A stretch of DNA of 64,000 nt from Acidiphilium sp. PA (GCF_026191915.1 NZ_JAIMBY010000005.1:62001-126000); one strand, 5' to 3'. Positions 26,700 through 36,592 are shown, counted from the stretch's first letter. The notes: generated by a model not told the origin, from the letters alone. Made by a program: numbers and translations.

Positions 26700-29465
26700 A
26701 TGAACGCCCTGCCGCGATTGTTGCTGCCTGACGCGCCATCGCTGGTGACGGCGCATGGCCGTGCGGCCATTCTGACGGTCGAGGGCGAGTTGCTGACGCT
26801 CGGGGTCGAGGCGGCGCGCGCTGCGTTGCGGGGCTTGCCGCCGCCCATCGTGATCCATGCGCCCGCCACGCTCAAGCGGCTCGGCACCACGCTGCGAACT
26901 TTGGACCTGCTCGAATTATTCGCCTTTGTGATGCCGGCGCAGCCCTTGGCGCCGACGCCTGCGGCCCTCGCGCGCGCGCTCGACATGGAGCCGCCCGCAA
27001 CCATCGAGGCGGCGGCGGCGATGCTGCCCGATTTCGCGCGTGCCTTACTGACCAGGCTCTCCCAGGCCAAAACGCTCCGCATGAACCGCCACGCCGCCGG
27101 GCTTGCGGCGCTGATGGGCGGTGCCGGCTGGCCCTGGGCCAAAGCGGTGGCCGCGGCGCTCGACGATGCGGCGGCCCGGCCCGACCGGGCGCCGTTGCGC
27201 CTGTGGTCGATCCTGCCGGAGTGGGATGACGAGGCCCCGCGCCCCCCGCCATCCTCCTTCGCGGTAGCGCCGGATGCGGCCCGCGCCCGGCTGGCCGACC
27301 TCCTCGGCGATCAGGCGGAGCCGCGCCCGGCGCAATCGGATTATGCCTCCGCCGCGACCGCCGCGTTCGCCCCGGCCGCAATCGAGGGTGCGCCGCATTG
27401 CGTGCTGGCCGAGGCGGGCACCGGCACCGGCAAGACTCTCGGCTACCTCGCGCCGGCCTCGCTCTGGGCCGAGCGCAACCAGGGTCCGGTCTGGATTTCG
27501 ACCTACACGCGCCATCTGCAACGCCAGATCGAGCAGGAACTGGCGCGCTTGGAGCCGGACCCGGCCAGGCGGCGCAACCGGGTGGTCCTGCGCAAGGGGC
27601 GCGAGAATTACCTTTGCCTGCTCAATTACGAGGAGGCGGTGAACAACGTCGGGGCGAATCTCGTGGCCCTCGGCCTGATCGCCCGCTGGGCGCTGGTTTC
27701 GAGCGATCACGATGTGGCGGGCGGCGACCTGCCGGGCTGGTTCGCCGAATTGTTCGGCACCACCCTCCTGCCCCAGATCGCCGACCGGCGCGGCGAATGC
27801 ATTCACGGCGCCTGCCCGCATTTCAAGCGCTGTACGATCGAACACATCATCCGCCGGGCGCGCGGGGCCGATCTGGTGATCGCGAACCACGCGCTCGTCA
27901 TGGCGCAGGCGGTGTGGGGCGGGCTCGACGACAACAACGTACCGACCCGCTACGTGTTCGATGAAGGGCATCATCTGTTCGATGCCGCCGATTCAGCGTT
28001 TTCGGCCGAATTGTCCGGCATCGCGATGGCGGAGTTGCGGCGCTGGCTGCTCGGCGCCGAGGGCGGCCGCTCGCGCGCGCGCGGCATCGCCCTGCGGATC
28101 GCCGACCTGGTCGAGGCCGATGAAACCCTGGCCGCACCGCTCGAAGCCGCGCTCATCGCGGCGCGCGTACTGCCCGGATCGGCGTTTTTCGCCCGCCTCG
28201 GCGCGGCCGGCGGTGTCGAACTCGACAGTATCGGCACCGGCACGGCGGAGGCGTTTCTCGCCGCGCTGGTCACCCAGGCGCGCGCGCGCGCGAAACCCGC
28301 CGATCGCGAATCGAACCTCGATTTCGAGGTCGATCTCCACCCGGTCGAACCCGCCCTCGCCGAAGCGGCGGCCGCGCTGGAACGCGCCCTCACCCGCCTC
28401 GAAACCCCGCTCAAGGCAATCCGCGAGCGCCTGCTCACCCGTCTCGACGAGGAAGCCGCCACCATCGAAGAGCGCGACCGCCAGCGGATCGAGGCGATGG
28501 CGCGCAGCCTGCGCCGGCGCGCGCTCGATCAACTGGCCGCCTGGCGGCGCATGCTGGCGGCGGCCAGCGCGGCGCCCCCGGCGGCGGGCGAGCGGCCGCG
28601 CAGCGTCCTGTTCATCCGCCTCGGGCGCGATGCGGCGCTACTCTCGCATCTGCTCGATCCCACCGAAGCCTTCGCCGAAATCGTCGCCGCCCCGTCCCAT
28701 GGCCTGCTGATCACCTCCGCCACCCTGCGCGACCATGCCGGCCCGGCCGATCCCGAGTCCGGCTGGCGCGGCGCCGAAGCGCGCAGCGGCGCGCGGTATC
28801 TGCCAACCCCCGCGATCCGCGCCGGCTTCGCCTCGCCGTTCGACTATGCAGCACAGACTCGGATCTTCGTGGTGCGCGACGCCCCGCGCGACAATATCGA
28901 CGGTCTCGCCGCCGCCTTCCGCGCCCTGTTCCTGGCATCGGGCGGCGGCGCGCTGGGGCTGTTCACCGCGATCGCGCGCCTGCGCGCCGTCCAGTCGCGC
29001 ATCGCGCCGGCGCTGGAGGCGGAAAACATTCCGCTCTATGCGCAGCACGTCGACGTGATGAACAATGCCACCCTGGTCGATGTGTTCCGCGCCGAACAGA
29101 ATGCCTGCCTGCTGGGCACCGATGCGATGCGCGATGGCGTCGATGTCCCCGGCAACGCCCTGCGCCTCGTGGTGTTCGAGCGCACACCCTGGCCACGGCC
29201 GGACATCCTGCACCGGGTGCGCCGCGCCCATCTCGCGGATGGCGATGCCAAAGCCTATGACGATGCCATCGTCCGCCTCCGCCTGCGCCAGGGCTTCGGC
29301 CGCCTGATCCGCCGCGCGAGCGACCGCGGCGTGTTCGTCCTGCTCGACCGGGCGTTCCCCTCCCGCCTGGAATCCGCCTTTCCGCCGGACGTGATCGTGC
29401 AGAGGATCGGCCTCGCCGAAACGGTGGCCTCGGTCGCGGCGTTCTTCGCGCCCCCGAATTTGTAG
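26700..29465 (+). CDS. DinG/XPD-like superfamily 2 DNA helicase
   Basis: Predicted ATP-dependent 5'-3' DNA helicase, 921 residues. The ATG at 26700 is used because an upstream extension runs into the inverted-repeat element. After a variable N-terminal region of about 230 residues come Walker A AEAGTGTGKTLGYL, ISTYTRHLQRQIEQEL, a four-Cys segment (YLCLLNYEE and RGECIHGACPHFKRC) that probably holds an iron-sulfur cluster, the DEGH box VFDEGHHLFDAAD, and C-terminal motifs GLFTAIARLRAV and RLRQGFGRLIRR. Role in replication-fork or DNA-damage repair is inferred from the family. Confidence 0.88.
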   Translation: MNALPRLLLPDAPSLVTAHGRAAILTVEGELLTLGVEAARAALRGLPPPIVIHAPATLKRLGTTLRTLDLLELFAFVMPAQPLAPTPAALARALDMEPPATIEAAAAMLPDFARALLTRLSQAKTLRMNRHAAGLAALMGGAGWPWAKAVAAALDDAAARPDRAPLRLWSILPEWDDEAPRPPPSSFAVAPDAARARLADLLGDQAEPRPAQSDYASAATAAFAPAAIEGAPHCVLAEAGTGTGKTLGYLAPASLWAERNQGPVWISTYTRHLQRQIEQELARLEPDPARRRNRVVLRKGRENYLCLLNYEEAVNNVGANLVALGLIARWALVSSDHDVAGGDLPGWFAELFGTTLLPQIADRRGECIHGACPHFKRCTIEHIIRRARGADLVIANHALVMAQAVWGGLDDNNVPTRYVFDEGHHLFDAADSAFSAELSGIAMAELRRWLLGAEGGRSRARGIALRIADLVEADETLAAPLEAALIAARVLPGSAFFARLGAAGGVELDSIGTGTAEAFLAALVTQARARAKPADRESNLDFEVDLHPVEPALAEAAAALERALTRLETPLKAIRERLLTRLDEEAATIEERDRQRIEAMARSLRRRALDQLAAWRRMLAAASAAPPAAGERPRSVLFIRLGRDAALLSHLLDPTEAFAEIVAAPSHGLLITSATLRDHAGPADPESGWRGAEARSGARYLPTPAIRAGFASPFDYAAQTRIFVVRDAPRDNIDGLAAAFRALFLASGGGALGLFTAIARLRAVQSRIAPALEAENIPLYAQHVDVMNNATLVDVFRAEQNACLLGTDAMRDGVDVPGNALRLVVFERTPWPRPDILHRVRRAHLADGDAKAYDDAIVRLRLRQGFGRLIRRASDRGVFVLLDRAFPSRLESAFPPDVIVQRIGLAETVASVAAFFAPPNL

Positions 29466-29529
29466 CAAAACTGCAACAGCCCGCGTCAATTGCTCATTTT
29501 ACGCCATGCTGCGGCTGCACATGTCGCTT

Positions 29530-29546
29530 TTGGCATATAGTTTGCT
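29530..29546 (+). promoter_or_regulatory. Sigma-54 (-24/-12) promoter upstream of the porin gene
   Basis: TTGGCATATAGTTTGCT has GG and GC exactly 10 nt apart, with the TTGGCA and TTGC halves intact. It lies 110 nt upstream of the porin ATG in the right orientation, in an AT-rich 190-bp gap. An activator of the NtrC type is required for such promoters and none is encoded in the window. Confidence 0.65.
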
Positions 29547-29655
29547 GAGATGCGACGGCGACATGTCGGAACGTCGCGACACTTCGACAGGGTTTCATCG
29601 TTCCGTGATGAAAATTTAGGCGTCTGGCGCAATAAAAGATCAAATAGGAGCTACT

Positions 29656-30897
29656 ATGTTTGCTGAAATCACAACTGGGCCGCGAAAGTCGAAACGTGCC
29701 GCGTGGCTGGGCCTCGGCTTCGGCGCGGCAGCATCATTGCTGGCGCTGCAATCCGCCCAGGCGTTCAACGGCCCGACCGCGATCAACATCGACGGCGGCC
29801 CCCTCGGCCCCCTCGCGCTGACCGGCGGGGCGGATGGGTATCTCTATGGCCTGTCGGGCACCGGCAATTCCGCGAATTACGGCCTGCTCGGCACCGACAA
29901 GGCAACCGGCGCCGAATTCCTCAACGGGCTGGTCCAGATCCAGAAGAGCAGCGGGCTGGTGCAATTCACCATCGAGGTCGGCGCCACCAACTCGCTGATT
30001 CTGGGTGGCCGGCCGACCTCCACCTCGGTCCAGACCTTCTCGACCGGCCCGCTCTACGCCGGCTACCTCACCCTCGCCCCAACCAAGAGCCTGTCGATCT
30101 CGGCGGGGCAGCTCGGCTCGCAGGAAGGCTATGAGTCAGGCATCGATTGGAACAACGCCAATCTGCTGACCACCGATATCTTCGCGGTCGAAAACTCGCA
30201 GAGCCGCGGCATCGAAGCCACCTACACGGTCGGCCCGGTCGCCGCGACCATCGAGTACGGCGACGGGTTCGATACCGGCGTGTGGAATTTCGTGCAGGCG
30301 CTCGCGACCTACACAATCAACAGCAACAACGTGCTCAACGTGTTCGGCGCCACCAATCTGGGCCGCACCGGGCCGAACGCGCATATCTATGGCTCGGCGG
30401 CGACGCCGTACAACCAGTCCTTCGTCGGCGCATACGGACCATATTACGTCAATTCAACCATGCTTGGCGCCTATTACAGCTACACCGTGGGCAATCTGAA
30501 CCTCGTGCCCGAGGTGCAATATGTCTACGCCAAGCCGGATGCGATTCTCGCGCGGGCTTCAGGCGATCTGCCCGGTAAGGGTCTTTACAAATTCTCCAGC
30601 AACTTCGGCGCGGCGGTGTTCGCCGACTACCAGTTCGGCAAGTCGGACTATTCGCTGGCCGGCTGGGGCGAATATTTCACCAGCAACGGCTCTGATAATT
30701 GGTTCATCAACCAGGGCGCGCAGGGCGTGGGCCTCTCGGTCTCGCCCACATGGCAGAGCAAGAACCTGTTCGTGCGGGGCGATGTCGGCCTGATGCACCT
30801 GACCAAGTTCAGCAACAACGGATCGCGCGGCTACGGCAACGACGGCGGCAGCCGCAACCAGGCCGATTTCCTGGTCGAAGCCGGCGTGCTCTTCTGA
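29656..30897 (+). CDS. Outer-membrane beta-barrel porin (BBP2/OmpL-like)
   Basis: Predicted outer-membrane porin, 413 residues. A signal peptide ends near residue 36 (LLALQSAQAFNGP). The mature part alternates short amphipathic strands and Gly/Asn/Tyr-rich turns and ends in the outer-membrane signature VEAGVLF with terminal Phe. The pattern GLVQFTIEVGATNS and YAGYLTLAPTKSLSISAGQLGS fits the BBP2 porin family abundant in Acetobacteraceae. TAGGAG precedes the ATG. A sigma-54-type promoter lies upstream, so expression probably depends on a nutrient-linked activator. The solute is unknown. Confidence 0.85.
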   Translation: MFAEITTGPRKSKRAAWLGLGFGAAASLLALQSAQAFNGPTAINIDGGPLGPLALTGGADGYLYGLSGTGNSANYGLLGTDKATGAEFLNGLVQIQKSSGLVQFTIEVGATNSLILGGRPTSTSVQTFSTGPLYAGYLTLAPTKSLSISAGQLGSQEGYESGIDWNNANLLTTDIFAVENSQSRGIEATYTVGPVAATIEYGDGFDTGVWNFVQALATYTINSNNVLNVFGATNLGRTGPNAHIYGSAATPYNQSFVGAYGPYYVNSTMLGAYYSYTVGNLNLVPEVQYVYAKPDAILARASGDLPGKGLYKFSSNFGAAVFADYQFGKSDYSLAGWGEYFTSNGSDNWFINQGAQGVGLSVSPTWQSKNLFVRGDVGLMHLTKFSNNGSRGYGNDGGSRNQADFLVEAGVLF

Positions 30898-30916
30898 TCA
30901 GTCTCATAGGGAAAGG

Positions 30917-30961
30917 CCAGGAGCGCCGCTCCTGGACCTCGCTGGGGCCATTGGCCCCAGC
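30917..30961. terminator. Tandem hairpins between the convergent porin and Mrr genes
   Basis: CCAGGAGC (30917-30924)/GCTCCTGG (30928-30935) and GCTGGGGCC (30941-30949)/GGCCCCAGC (30953-30961) form two adjacent perfect stems in the 79-bp gap between convergent genes. The first resembles the AGGCCAGGGG...CCCCTGGACC hairpin inside the 26.3-kb element. A two-way termination or insulation role is likely. Confidence 0.6.
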
Positions 30962-30976
30962 CCCCGGTCGCTGGAC

Positions 30977-31894
30977 CTATTCAAAGAATTCCTCGTCGAT
31001 CCGCTTCACGCTGAGCGTCTCCTCAACCCGGCAGCCGACATCGTGGCGGATCATCAGCCGAGCCAATTGTGCGCCGTCGATCAACACAATCCGCTTGCCC
31101 AGACGATCCGCCGTTTCCGTCGCCTGAGCCGAAAAAGCCGATGCGGTGACGAACACCCCTTTCGAAGCCTTGCGCATATCGAGGCTACCGTAGAAATCGC
31201 GAATGGCGCCCGAACCAACCACATTGCCATCGGCATAGCGTTTCGCCTGAACATAAATCCGATCCAGCCCAAGAATATCCTGGTCGATCACGCCGTCGAT
31301 GCCACCGTCCCCACTGCCACCGACCAGCGCACGATCCAGATCGGTCGCGGAGCCGCCGCCATATCCCATGCTCAGAAGCAACCGCACGACCAGCTTCTCA
31401 AAGAAACCGGGCGAGCCCGTTCTGATCCTGTCGAGAAGTTCAGTTGCAAGCGCCGCCTCGAGTTGCCGATGGGCCGCACGCATCATCTCGTCCGGCGTCA
31501 ATGCCTGATCAGCCGCGGTCACCGGAAGCGGTTCCTGCACATCCGGTTCCGACGCTGCGCGAAACGTCTGAAATGCGGGAAACCGGCCCAGAAACCTGAT
31601 GTCGATCCGATCTGGCGGATGCCGCAACACAGCCCGGCCCGCGTCCGTGATCTTGAAATGGGCGCGCCGCGTCAGCTCGACCAGTCCCGCCTTGGCCAGA
31701 TATGCCTTCGCCCAATGCACCCGGTTGGCGAACGTCGCCTGACGTCCCGAGGGCAGCAATTGTGCGCGTTCTGCATCCGTCAGCGAAAATGCGGTGGCCA
31801 GATGATCGACCACGTCGCCGATCCGCCGTTCGCCGGTCGAGGCAAGCTGCAAAACGGGCAACATCAACGTCTGGAAGTCGGGTATCGCCATCAA
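30977..31894 (-). CDS. mrr: Mrr-family type IV restriction endonuclease
   Basis: Predicted endonuclease of 305 residues that cuts modified DNA. An N-terminal winged-helix Mrr_N domain (VLQLASTGERRIGDVVDHLA, LLPSGRQATFANRVHWAKAYL, HFKITDAGR) is followed by a restriction-like catalytic domain: FFEKLVVRLLLSMGYGG, GGIDGVIDQD and IYVQAKRY, giving the D-(Q)xK catalytic signature. The first two residues are both Met, so the start may be one codon later. It is a solitary gene without a methyltransferase, as expected for type IV systems. Confidence 0.88.
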   Translation of the reverse strand: MMAIPDFQTLMLPVLQLASTGERRIGDVVDHLATAFSLTDAERAQLLPSGRQATFANRVHWAKAYLAKAGLVELTRRAHFKITDAGRAVLRHPPDRIDIRFLGRFPAFQTFRAASEPDVQEPLPVTAADQALTPDEMMRAAHRQLEAALATELLDRIRTGSPGFFEKLVVRLLLSMGYGGGSATDLDRALVGGSGDGGIDGVIDQDILGLDRIYVQAKRYADGNVVGSGAIRDFYGSLDMRKASKGVFVTASAFSAQATETADRLGKRIVLIDGAQLARLMIRHDVGCRVEETLSVKRIDEEFFE

Positions 31895-31909
31895 ATCACC
31901 ACCCGGATA

Positions 31910-31944
31910 AAAGTTTTTTGGTTCTTTTTTTCAAAAAAGAACGT
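31910..31944. repeat. AT-rich palindrome repeat, copy D (short form)
   Basis: AAAGTTTTTTGG followed by TTCTTTTTTTCAAAAAAGAA, i.e. one central-palindrome arm plus one terminal hairpin. It ends 4 nt from the stop codon of the ABC-F gene and occupies most of the gap to mrr. Confidence 0.7.
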
Positions 31945-31948
31945 CTTC

Positions 31949-33817
31949 CTACCCCACCGCCTCCAGCGCCGCCTCAACCTCCAGCCACACCGCCTCCGCC
32001 GCCTCGATCTCGCCGGCGATCACGCCCAGCCGCTGCTGGACCGCGGTAATCTCGTCGGATTTCGCCCGCGCGTAGAAATCGGCATCCGCGAGTTTCGCCT
32101 CCAGCTTGCGCTTCTCCGCCTCCAGCGTGCGGATCGTCTTCTCCGCATCGCGGCCCCGCTTGCGCAGCGGTGCCGTGGCTTCGCGCGCTTCGGCGCGGGC
32201 CTTGCGGTCTTCCTTGGTCTGAGGAGCGGGTTTCCGATCCTGTGCGGCCCCCGCCGATTTCTGCGTGATCAGGCGCCGGTACGCCTCAAGATCATCGTCA
32301 TATGCCTCGACCTTGCCGCCCGAAACCAGCATCAGCCGGTCCGCCACCAGATCGATCAGATGCGTGTCATGCGTCACCAGAATCACCGCGCCGGGAAAAT
32401 CGGTCAGCGCGCGCACCAGCGCCTCGCGCGCGTCGATGTCGAGGTGGTTGGTCGGTTCATCGAGAATGAGCACCTGCGGTGCATCGCGCGTCGCCAGCGC
32501 CAGCAGCAGCCGGGCCTTCTCACCGCCCGAAAGCTGACCCACCCTGGTCTCCACCCGCGCCGCATCCAGCCCGAACCGCGCCGCCTGCGCGCGCAACTGG
32601 GTGGGGGTCGCGTTCGGCAGCGCGCGCGACAGATGCAGCAGCGGCGTGTCTTCCAGGTGCAGATCATCCTCCTGATGCTGCGCGAAATACCCCACCGTGA
32701 TGCCACGGGTGCGAAAACTGCTGCCGCTCATCGGCTCGAGCCGTCCGGCCAGCGCCTTGGCCAGGGTGGACTTGCCGTTGCCATTCGCCCCCAGCAGCGC
32801 GATGCGGTCCTCCATATCGATCCGCAGCGACACCCCCGAGAGCACGGTCCGCGCACCATACCCGAGCGAAACCCGGTCGAGCGAGAGCAGCGGCGGGGCC
32901 AGTTCGCGCGGCGCGGGAAAACTGAACCGCGTCGGGCTGTCTTCCACGATGGTATCGATCATCGGCATTTTCTGCAGCGCCTTCAGGCGCGACTGCGCCT
33001 GCCGCGCCTTGCTCGCCTTGGCGCGGAACCGGTCGACATAGCTCTGCATATGCGCCCGCTGCTCCGCAATCTTGGCGGCCGCCCGGTTCTGCTGCTCGGC
33101 CCGCTCGGTGCGAATGCGCACGAACTCCGCAAACCCGCCGGGCGTGAGCGTGATCTTGCCGCGATCGAGATGGGCGATGCTGTCAACCGCGCGATCGAGC
33201 AGGTCACGGTCATGCGACACCATCAACACGGCACCGGTAAACCGGGCGAGCCAGTTTTCCAGCCACAGCGTCGCTTCGAGGTCGAGATGATTGGTCGGCT
33301 CGTCGAGCAGCAACAGGTCGGGGGCCGCAAACAGCGCGGCCGCAAGGGCCACACGCATGCGCCAGCCGCCGGAAAAACTCGACATCGCACGATTCTGCGC
33401 GGCATCGTCGAACCCGAGACCCGCCAGGATCGCCCCCGCCCGCGCGCCGGCGCTGTCGGCATCGATGGTGATCAACCGGTCATGGATTTCGCCCAGCCGC
33501 TCCGGGGCCGCGTGTTCGGCCTCGCCGAGCAGCGCCGCCCGCTCGACATCCGCGGCCAGCACCACCTCGATCGGCGTGACCGGCCCGGCCGGCGCTTCCT
33601 GCGCGACCGCGCCCAGTCTGGCGCGGTTGGCCAGGCGGATGGTGCCGCCATCGGGCGCATGAATGCCCTGGATCAGCTTGAGCAGGGTCGATTTGCCCGC
33701 CCCGTTCCGCCCGATCAGCCCGATCTTGCGGCCAGGATCGACCGTGAGTGCCGCAGTTTCGAGCAACGCGCGCCCGGCGATGCTGAAGGAGAGGTTTTCG
33801 ATGCGAAGAAGGCTCAT
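31949..33817 (-). CDS. ABC-F family ATPase
   Basis: Soluble tandem ATPase of 622 residues without membrane domains; ABC-F proteins act on the ribosome. The first nucleotide-binding domain has GRNGAGKSTLL and FSGGWRMRVALAAALFA with LLLDEPTNHLDL. A linker rich in charged residues follows (P-site tRNA interaction motif region). The second domain has GANGNGKSTLAKALAG and LSGGEKARLLLALA with LILDEPTNHLDI. A C-terminal coiled coil (about residues 540-622, AEKRKLEAKLADADFYARAK) is present. The pattern is closest to the YheS/Uup group. It is divergent from ndk. Confidence 0.92.
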   Translation of the reverse strand: MSLLRIENLSFSIAGRALLETAALTVDPGRKIGLIGRNGAGKSTLLKLIQGIHAPDGGTIRLANRARLGAVAQEAPAGPVTPIEVVLAADVERAALLGEAEHAAPERLGEIHDRLITIDADSAGARAGAILAGLGFDDAAQNRAMSSFSGGWRMRVALAAALFAAPDLLLLDEPTNHLDLEATLWLENWLARFTGAVLMVSHDRDLLDRAVDSIAHLDRGKITLTPGGFAEFVRIRTERAEQQNRAAAKIAEQRAHMQSYVDRFRAKASKARQAQSRLKALQKMPMIDTIVEDSPTRFSFPAPRELAPPLLSLDRVSLGYGARTVLSGVSLRIDMEDRIALLGANGNGKSTLAKALAGRLEPMSGSSFRTRGITVGYFAQHQEDDLHLEDTPLLHLSRALPNATPTQLRAQAARFGLDAARVETRVGQLSGGEKARLLLALATRDAPQVLILDEPTNHLDIDAREALVRALTDFPGAVILVTHDTHLIDLVADRLMLVSGGKVEAYDDDLEAYRRLITQKSAGAAQDRKPAPQTKEDRKARAEAREATAPLRKRGRDAEKTIRTLEAEKRKLEAKLADADFYARAKSDEITAVQQRLGVIAGEIEAAEAVWLEVEAALEAVG

Positions 33818-33922
33818 GCCCGCTAGCTAACCCAGCGCGCGGGGCTTGCCCATACCGGACAGGGCGGCTATGGCCGCCCCGACTCTCGAAGCTTCCGACC
33901 AAAACCCTGAAAAGAGACCCCA

Positions 33923-34345
33923 ATGGCCCTCGAACACACGCTCTCGATCATCAAACCCGACGCGACCCGCCGCAACCTCACCGGCGCCATCAACGCCAAA
34001 TTCGAGGCCGCCGGCCTGCGCATCGTCGCCCAGAAGCGCATCCACCTCACCAAAGCACAGGCCGAGGCGTTCTACGGTGTCCACAAGGAACGCCCGTTCT
34101 TCGCCGGCCTGGTCACATTCATGACCTCCGGCCCGGTCGTCGCACAGGTGCTCGAAGGTGAAGGCGCGGTCGCCAAAAACCGCGAGATCATGGGCGCAAC
34201 CGACCCGAAGAAGGCCGCCGCCGGCACCATCCGCGCCGAATTCGCCGAAGACATCGAAGCCAATTCCGTGCATGGCTCCGATGCGGCGGACACCGCGGCG
34301 CAGGAGATCGCCTTCTTCTTCGCCGGCATCGAAATCGTCGGCTGA
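33923..34345 (+). CDS. ndk: Nucleoside diphosphate kinase
   Basis: Balances nucleoside triphosphate pools by gamma-phosphate transfer through a phosphohistidine. The 140-residue protein starts with [21 protein letters not shown] and carries the catalytic His117 in NSVHGSDA. Length and spacing match typical bacterial Ndk. It is monocistronic, with a hairpin 12 nt after the stop. Confidence 0.97.
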   Translation: MALEHTLSIIKPDATRRNLTGAINAKFEAAGLRIVAQKRIHLTKAQAEAFYGVHKERPFFAGLVTFMTSGPVVAQVLEGEGAVAKNREIMGATDPKKAAAGTIRAEFAEDIEANSVHGSDAADTAAQEIAFFFAGIEIVG

Positions 34346-34354
34346 CCGCATCGA

Positions 34355-34376
34355 AAAGGGGGCGCCCGCCCCCTTT
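34355..34376. terminator. Hairpin after ndk
   Basis: AAAGGGGGC (34355-34363) pairs with GCCCCCTTT (34368-34376) around GCCC. It lies between the convergent ndk and SLC13-type genes; the A- and T-flanked stem would work in both directions. Confidence 0.7.
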
Positions 34377-34422
34377 GCTCGCATCGCCCCCTCGCTCGCA
34401 TCGCTCTCTTGCTCGCCCCGGT

Positions 34423-36207
34423 TCAGCCCGGATGCAGCGGCCAGACCAGCATGATCAGCGGCACCGCGACCACCAGACAGACCACGCTCAGCGGCAGGCC
34501 CAGCCGCCAATAGTCGCCGGCCCGGTAACCGCCCGGCCCCATCACCAATATGTTGCATTGATGTCCGGTCGGCACCACCATCGGCAGCGCCGCCCCGACC
34601 GCGACGGCCATCAGCAGCGGGTCGATCCCGACATGCAGCCCATGCGCCACACCCACCGCGACCGGCGCCATCAGCACCGCCGTCGCGGCATGATTGATGA
34701 CGTTCGATAAAATCATCGTCACCAGCAGCATCAACGCGACCACGCCGAAGCTCGGCAGATGATGCGCCAGATCAATGAACAGCGCCGCGATGGTCTTCGC
34801 CCCGCCGGTCTGCTGCAACGCCTGCCCCACCGGAATGATCGCGCCGAGCAGCACGATGACCGGCCACTCCACCGCATCATACAGCGCGCGCGTCGGGATC
34901 AGGCGCGCCAGCACCATCGCCAGCGCCCCGCTCGCGAACGCCACGTCCGAGGGCAGCGCCCGCGTCGCGGCCAGCGTGATCGCGACGGCGAAAATCCCCA
35001 GCGCGGTGGCAATCCGCGCCGGCTTGCCCACGCGGATCGCCCGCTCTGCCAGCGGCAGGCACCCCAGCTGGGTCATCACCTCGTCCAGGGTTTCGGCATC
35101 GCCCTGCAGCAACAGAATATCGCTCGCCTGCAGCGGAATCGCCGAGTGCCGCCCCTTGATCCGCTCGCCCTGCCGCGCCACCGCGAGCAGGTTGACCCCA
35201 TACCATTTGCGCAGACCGAGCGACGCCGCCGATTTGCCGATCAACCGCGATTCCGGCTGAATGACGCATTCGATGATGTCGATGTCGTTCGATTTCAGAA
35301 AATCGTCCCCGATATCCTTGTCCGACGCCAGGGTGAGCTTCGCGGTGTCGAGCACGATCGTCAGATTATCGGCATCCGCCTCGATCACCAGATGATCGCC
35401 CCCCTGCATCCGATGATACCGGCGCGGCGCCACCCGCCGGTCCGCGCCATGCACCAGCCCGATGATCGCGAAACTCGCATCGATGCCTTCCTCCAGTTCA
35501 CCGATCGTCCGGCCGTCGAACGGACTGCCCTGTGGAATTTCCGCCTCGGTCAGATATTTCGCCATGCCGTAATGCTCGTCCTGACCCTTCGCACTCTGGC
35601 GCTCCGGCACCAGGAACCGGCTGAAGGCGGCCATGAACACCAGCCCCGCGACCGCGACCCCGGCGCCCACCGGCGTGAACGAGAACATGGTGAAGCCGCC
35701 ATGCCCCAGCTGACCCCGATACGCCGCGATGATGATGTTCGGCGACGTGCCGATCAACGTGGTCATGCCCCCCAGAAACGCGCTGAACCCGAGCGGCATC
35801 AGAAACCGCGACACGCTGGTGCCGCTGCGCCGGGCGAGCTGGATCGCCACCGGCATGAACACGCCGATCGATCCGGTGTCGTTGATCAGTGCGGAGCTGA
35901 CCGCCTCCGAGCCGGTCAGCGCCACCAGCTGGCCGGACGGTGTCTTCGCCGCGCGCCCCAGCCATTTGGCCAGCAGATCGACCACACCGGACTGCCACAT
36001 CGCATGTCCCATGATCAGCACTGAGGCGACCGTGATCACCGCCGGGTTGGCAAACCCCGCGAACACCGCATCGGGCTTGAGCACATGCGTGATCGCCAGA
36101 ACCATCAGCGCCGCCACGGCGACCAGATCGTAACGGATGATATTGGTCAGGAACAGCACCAGCGTGGCACCGATCACCGCGAAGACGATCATCTGGGCAG
36201 GCGGCAT
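34423..36207 (-). CDS. SLC13-family permease with TrkA-C domains
   Basis: Predicted anion or dicarboxylate/sulfate symporter, 594 residues. The ATG at 36207 has GGAG 7 nt upstream and is preferred over the frame start at 36249. Membrane segments flank the family motifs [18 protein letters not shown] and [15 protein letters not shown] in the N-terminal half and [17 protein letters not shown] and [16 protein letters not shown] in the C-terminal half. Between them lie two RCK_C/TrkA-C regulatory domains ([31 protein letters not shown]). The substrate is not assigned; sulfate is possible given the cys genes in the window, though these are not adjacent. Confidence 0.85.
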   Translation of the reverse strand: MPPAQMIVFAVIGATLVLFLTNIIRYDLVAVAALMVLAITHVLKPDAVFAGFANPAVITVASVLIMGHAMWQSGVVDLLAKWLGRAAKTPSGQLVALTGSEAVSSALINDTGSIGVFMPVAIQLARRSGTSVSRFLMPLGFSAFLGGMTTLIGTSPNIIIAAYRGQLGHGGFTMFSFTPVGAGVAVAGLVFMAAFSRFLVPERQSAKGQDEHYGMAKYLTEAEIPQGSPFDGRTIGELEEGIDASFAIIGLVHGADRRVAPRRYHRMQGGDHLVIEADADNLTIVLDTAKLTLASDKDIGDDFLKSNDIDIIECVIQPESRLIGKSAASLGLRKWYGVNLLAVARQGERIKGRHSAIPLQASDILLLQGDAETLDEVMTQLGCLPLAERAIRVGKPARIATALGIFAVAITLAATRALPSDVAFASGALAMVLARLIPTRALYDAVEWPVIVLLGAIIPVGQALQQTGGAKTIAALFIDLAHHLPSFGVVALMLLVTMILSNVINHAATAVLMAPVAVGVAHGLHVGIDPLLMAVAVGAALPMVVPTGHQCNILVMGPGGYRAGDYWRLGLPLSVVCLVVAVPLIMLVWPLHPG

Positions 36208-36274
36208 CAAATCTCCAATTCCTGGCGCCATCGCGCCTGTGCGGCTCACCCGGGCTGGGTCGGGGGATCAAGAA

Positions 36275-36298
36275 AAAGGGGAGCCGAAGCTCCCCTTT
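36275..36298 (-). terminator. Intrinsic terminator of the Gly-zipper lipoprotein gene
   Basis: On the minus strand AAAGGGGAGC-TTCG-GCTCCCCTTT is followed by TTCTTG: a 10-bp stem with a UUCG tetraloop and a U-run. It begins 24 nt past the stop codon at 36323. Confidence 0.8.
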
Positions 36299-36322
36299 CA
36301 AGCGAGAGTGATGCGCCGCAGC

Positions 36323-36592
36323 TTACGGTGCATGACCCAGGTTGACGGTGTTCGGGTTGGTGACCGCACCGCCGATCGCCCCGATCCCGCCGCCGATCAA
36401 GGCGCCGGTCGCGGCCGAACCGCCGGTGGCCGCACCGATGATCGCACCGGTGCCGGCGCCGATGGCACCGCCCGAGAGTGCGCGCGAGCCGGGCGTATAG
36501 CCGCAGGCGGCCAGGCTGAGCGCCAACGCCGCAAGCAGCGCCGGCGTCGCAAAATGCCGGACCGTGAGGCGCCGGGTGGTTGACTGGGTCAT
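36323..36592 (-). CDS. Small Gly-zipper lipoprotein
   Basis: An 89-residue envelope protein. The N-terminal helix ends in a lipobox (LALSLAAC, Cys30), so it should be acylated and attached to the outer or inner membrane. The rest is a glycine zipper, GAIGAGTGAIIGAATGG and GALIGGGIGAIGG, as in YMGG/OsmB-like proteins. It is followed by a strong terminator and divergent from mreB. Function is unknown; stress-related envelope roles are known for the family. Confidence 0.75.
   Translation of the reverse strand: MTQSTTRRLTVRHFATPALLAALALSLAACGYTPGSRALSGGAIGAGTGAIIGAATGGSAATGALIGGGIGAIGGAVTNPNTVNLGHAP

Noticed and set aside
31043-33826. 927-residue plus-strand frame opposite mrr and the ABC-F gene
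   Set aside because: It is antisense to two clearly conserved genes and is His/Arg/Gln-rich, the usual mirror of GC-rich coding DNA. It also runs through repeat copy D.
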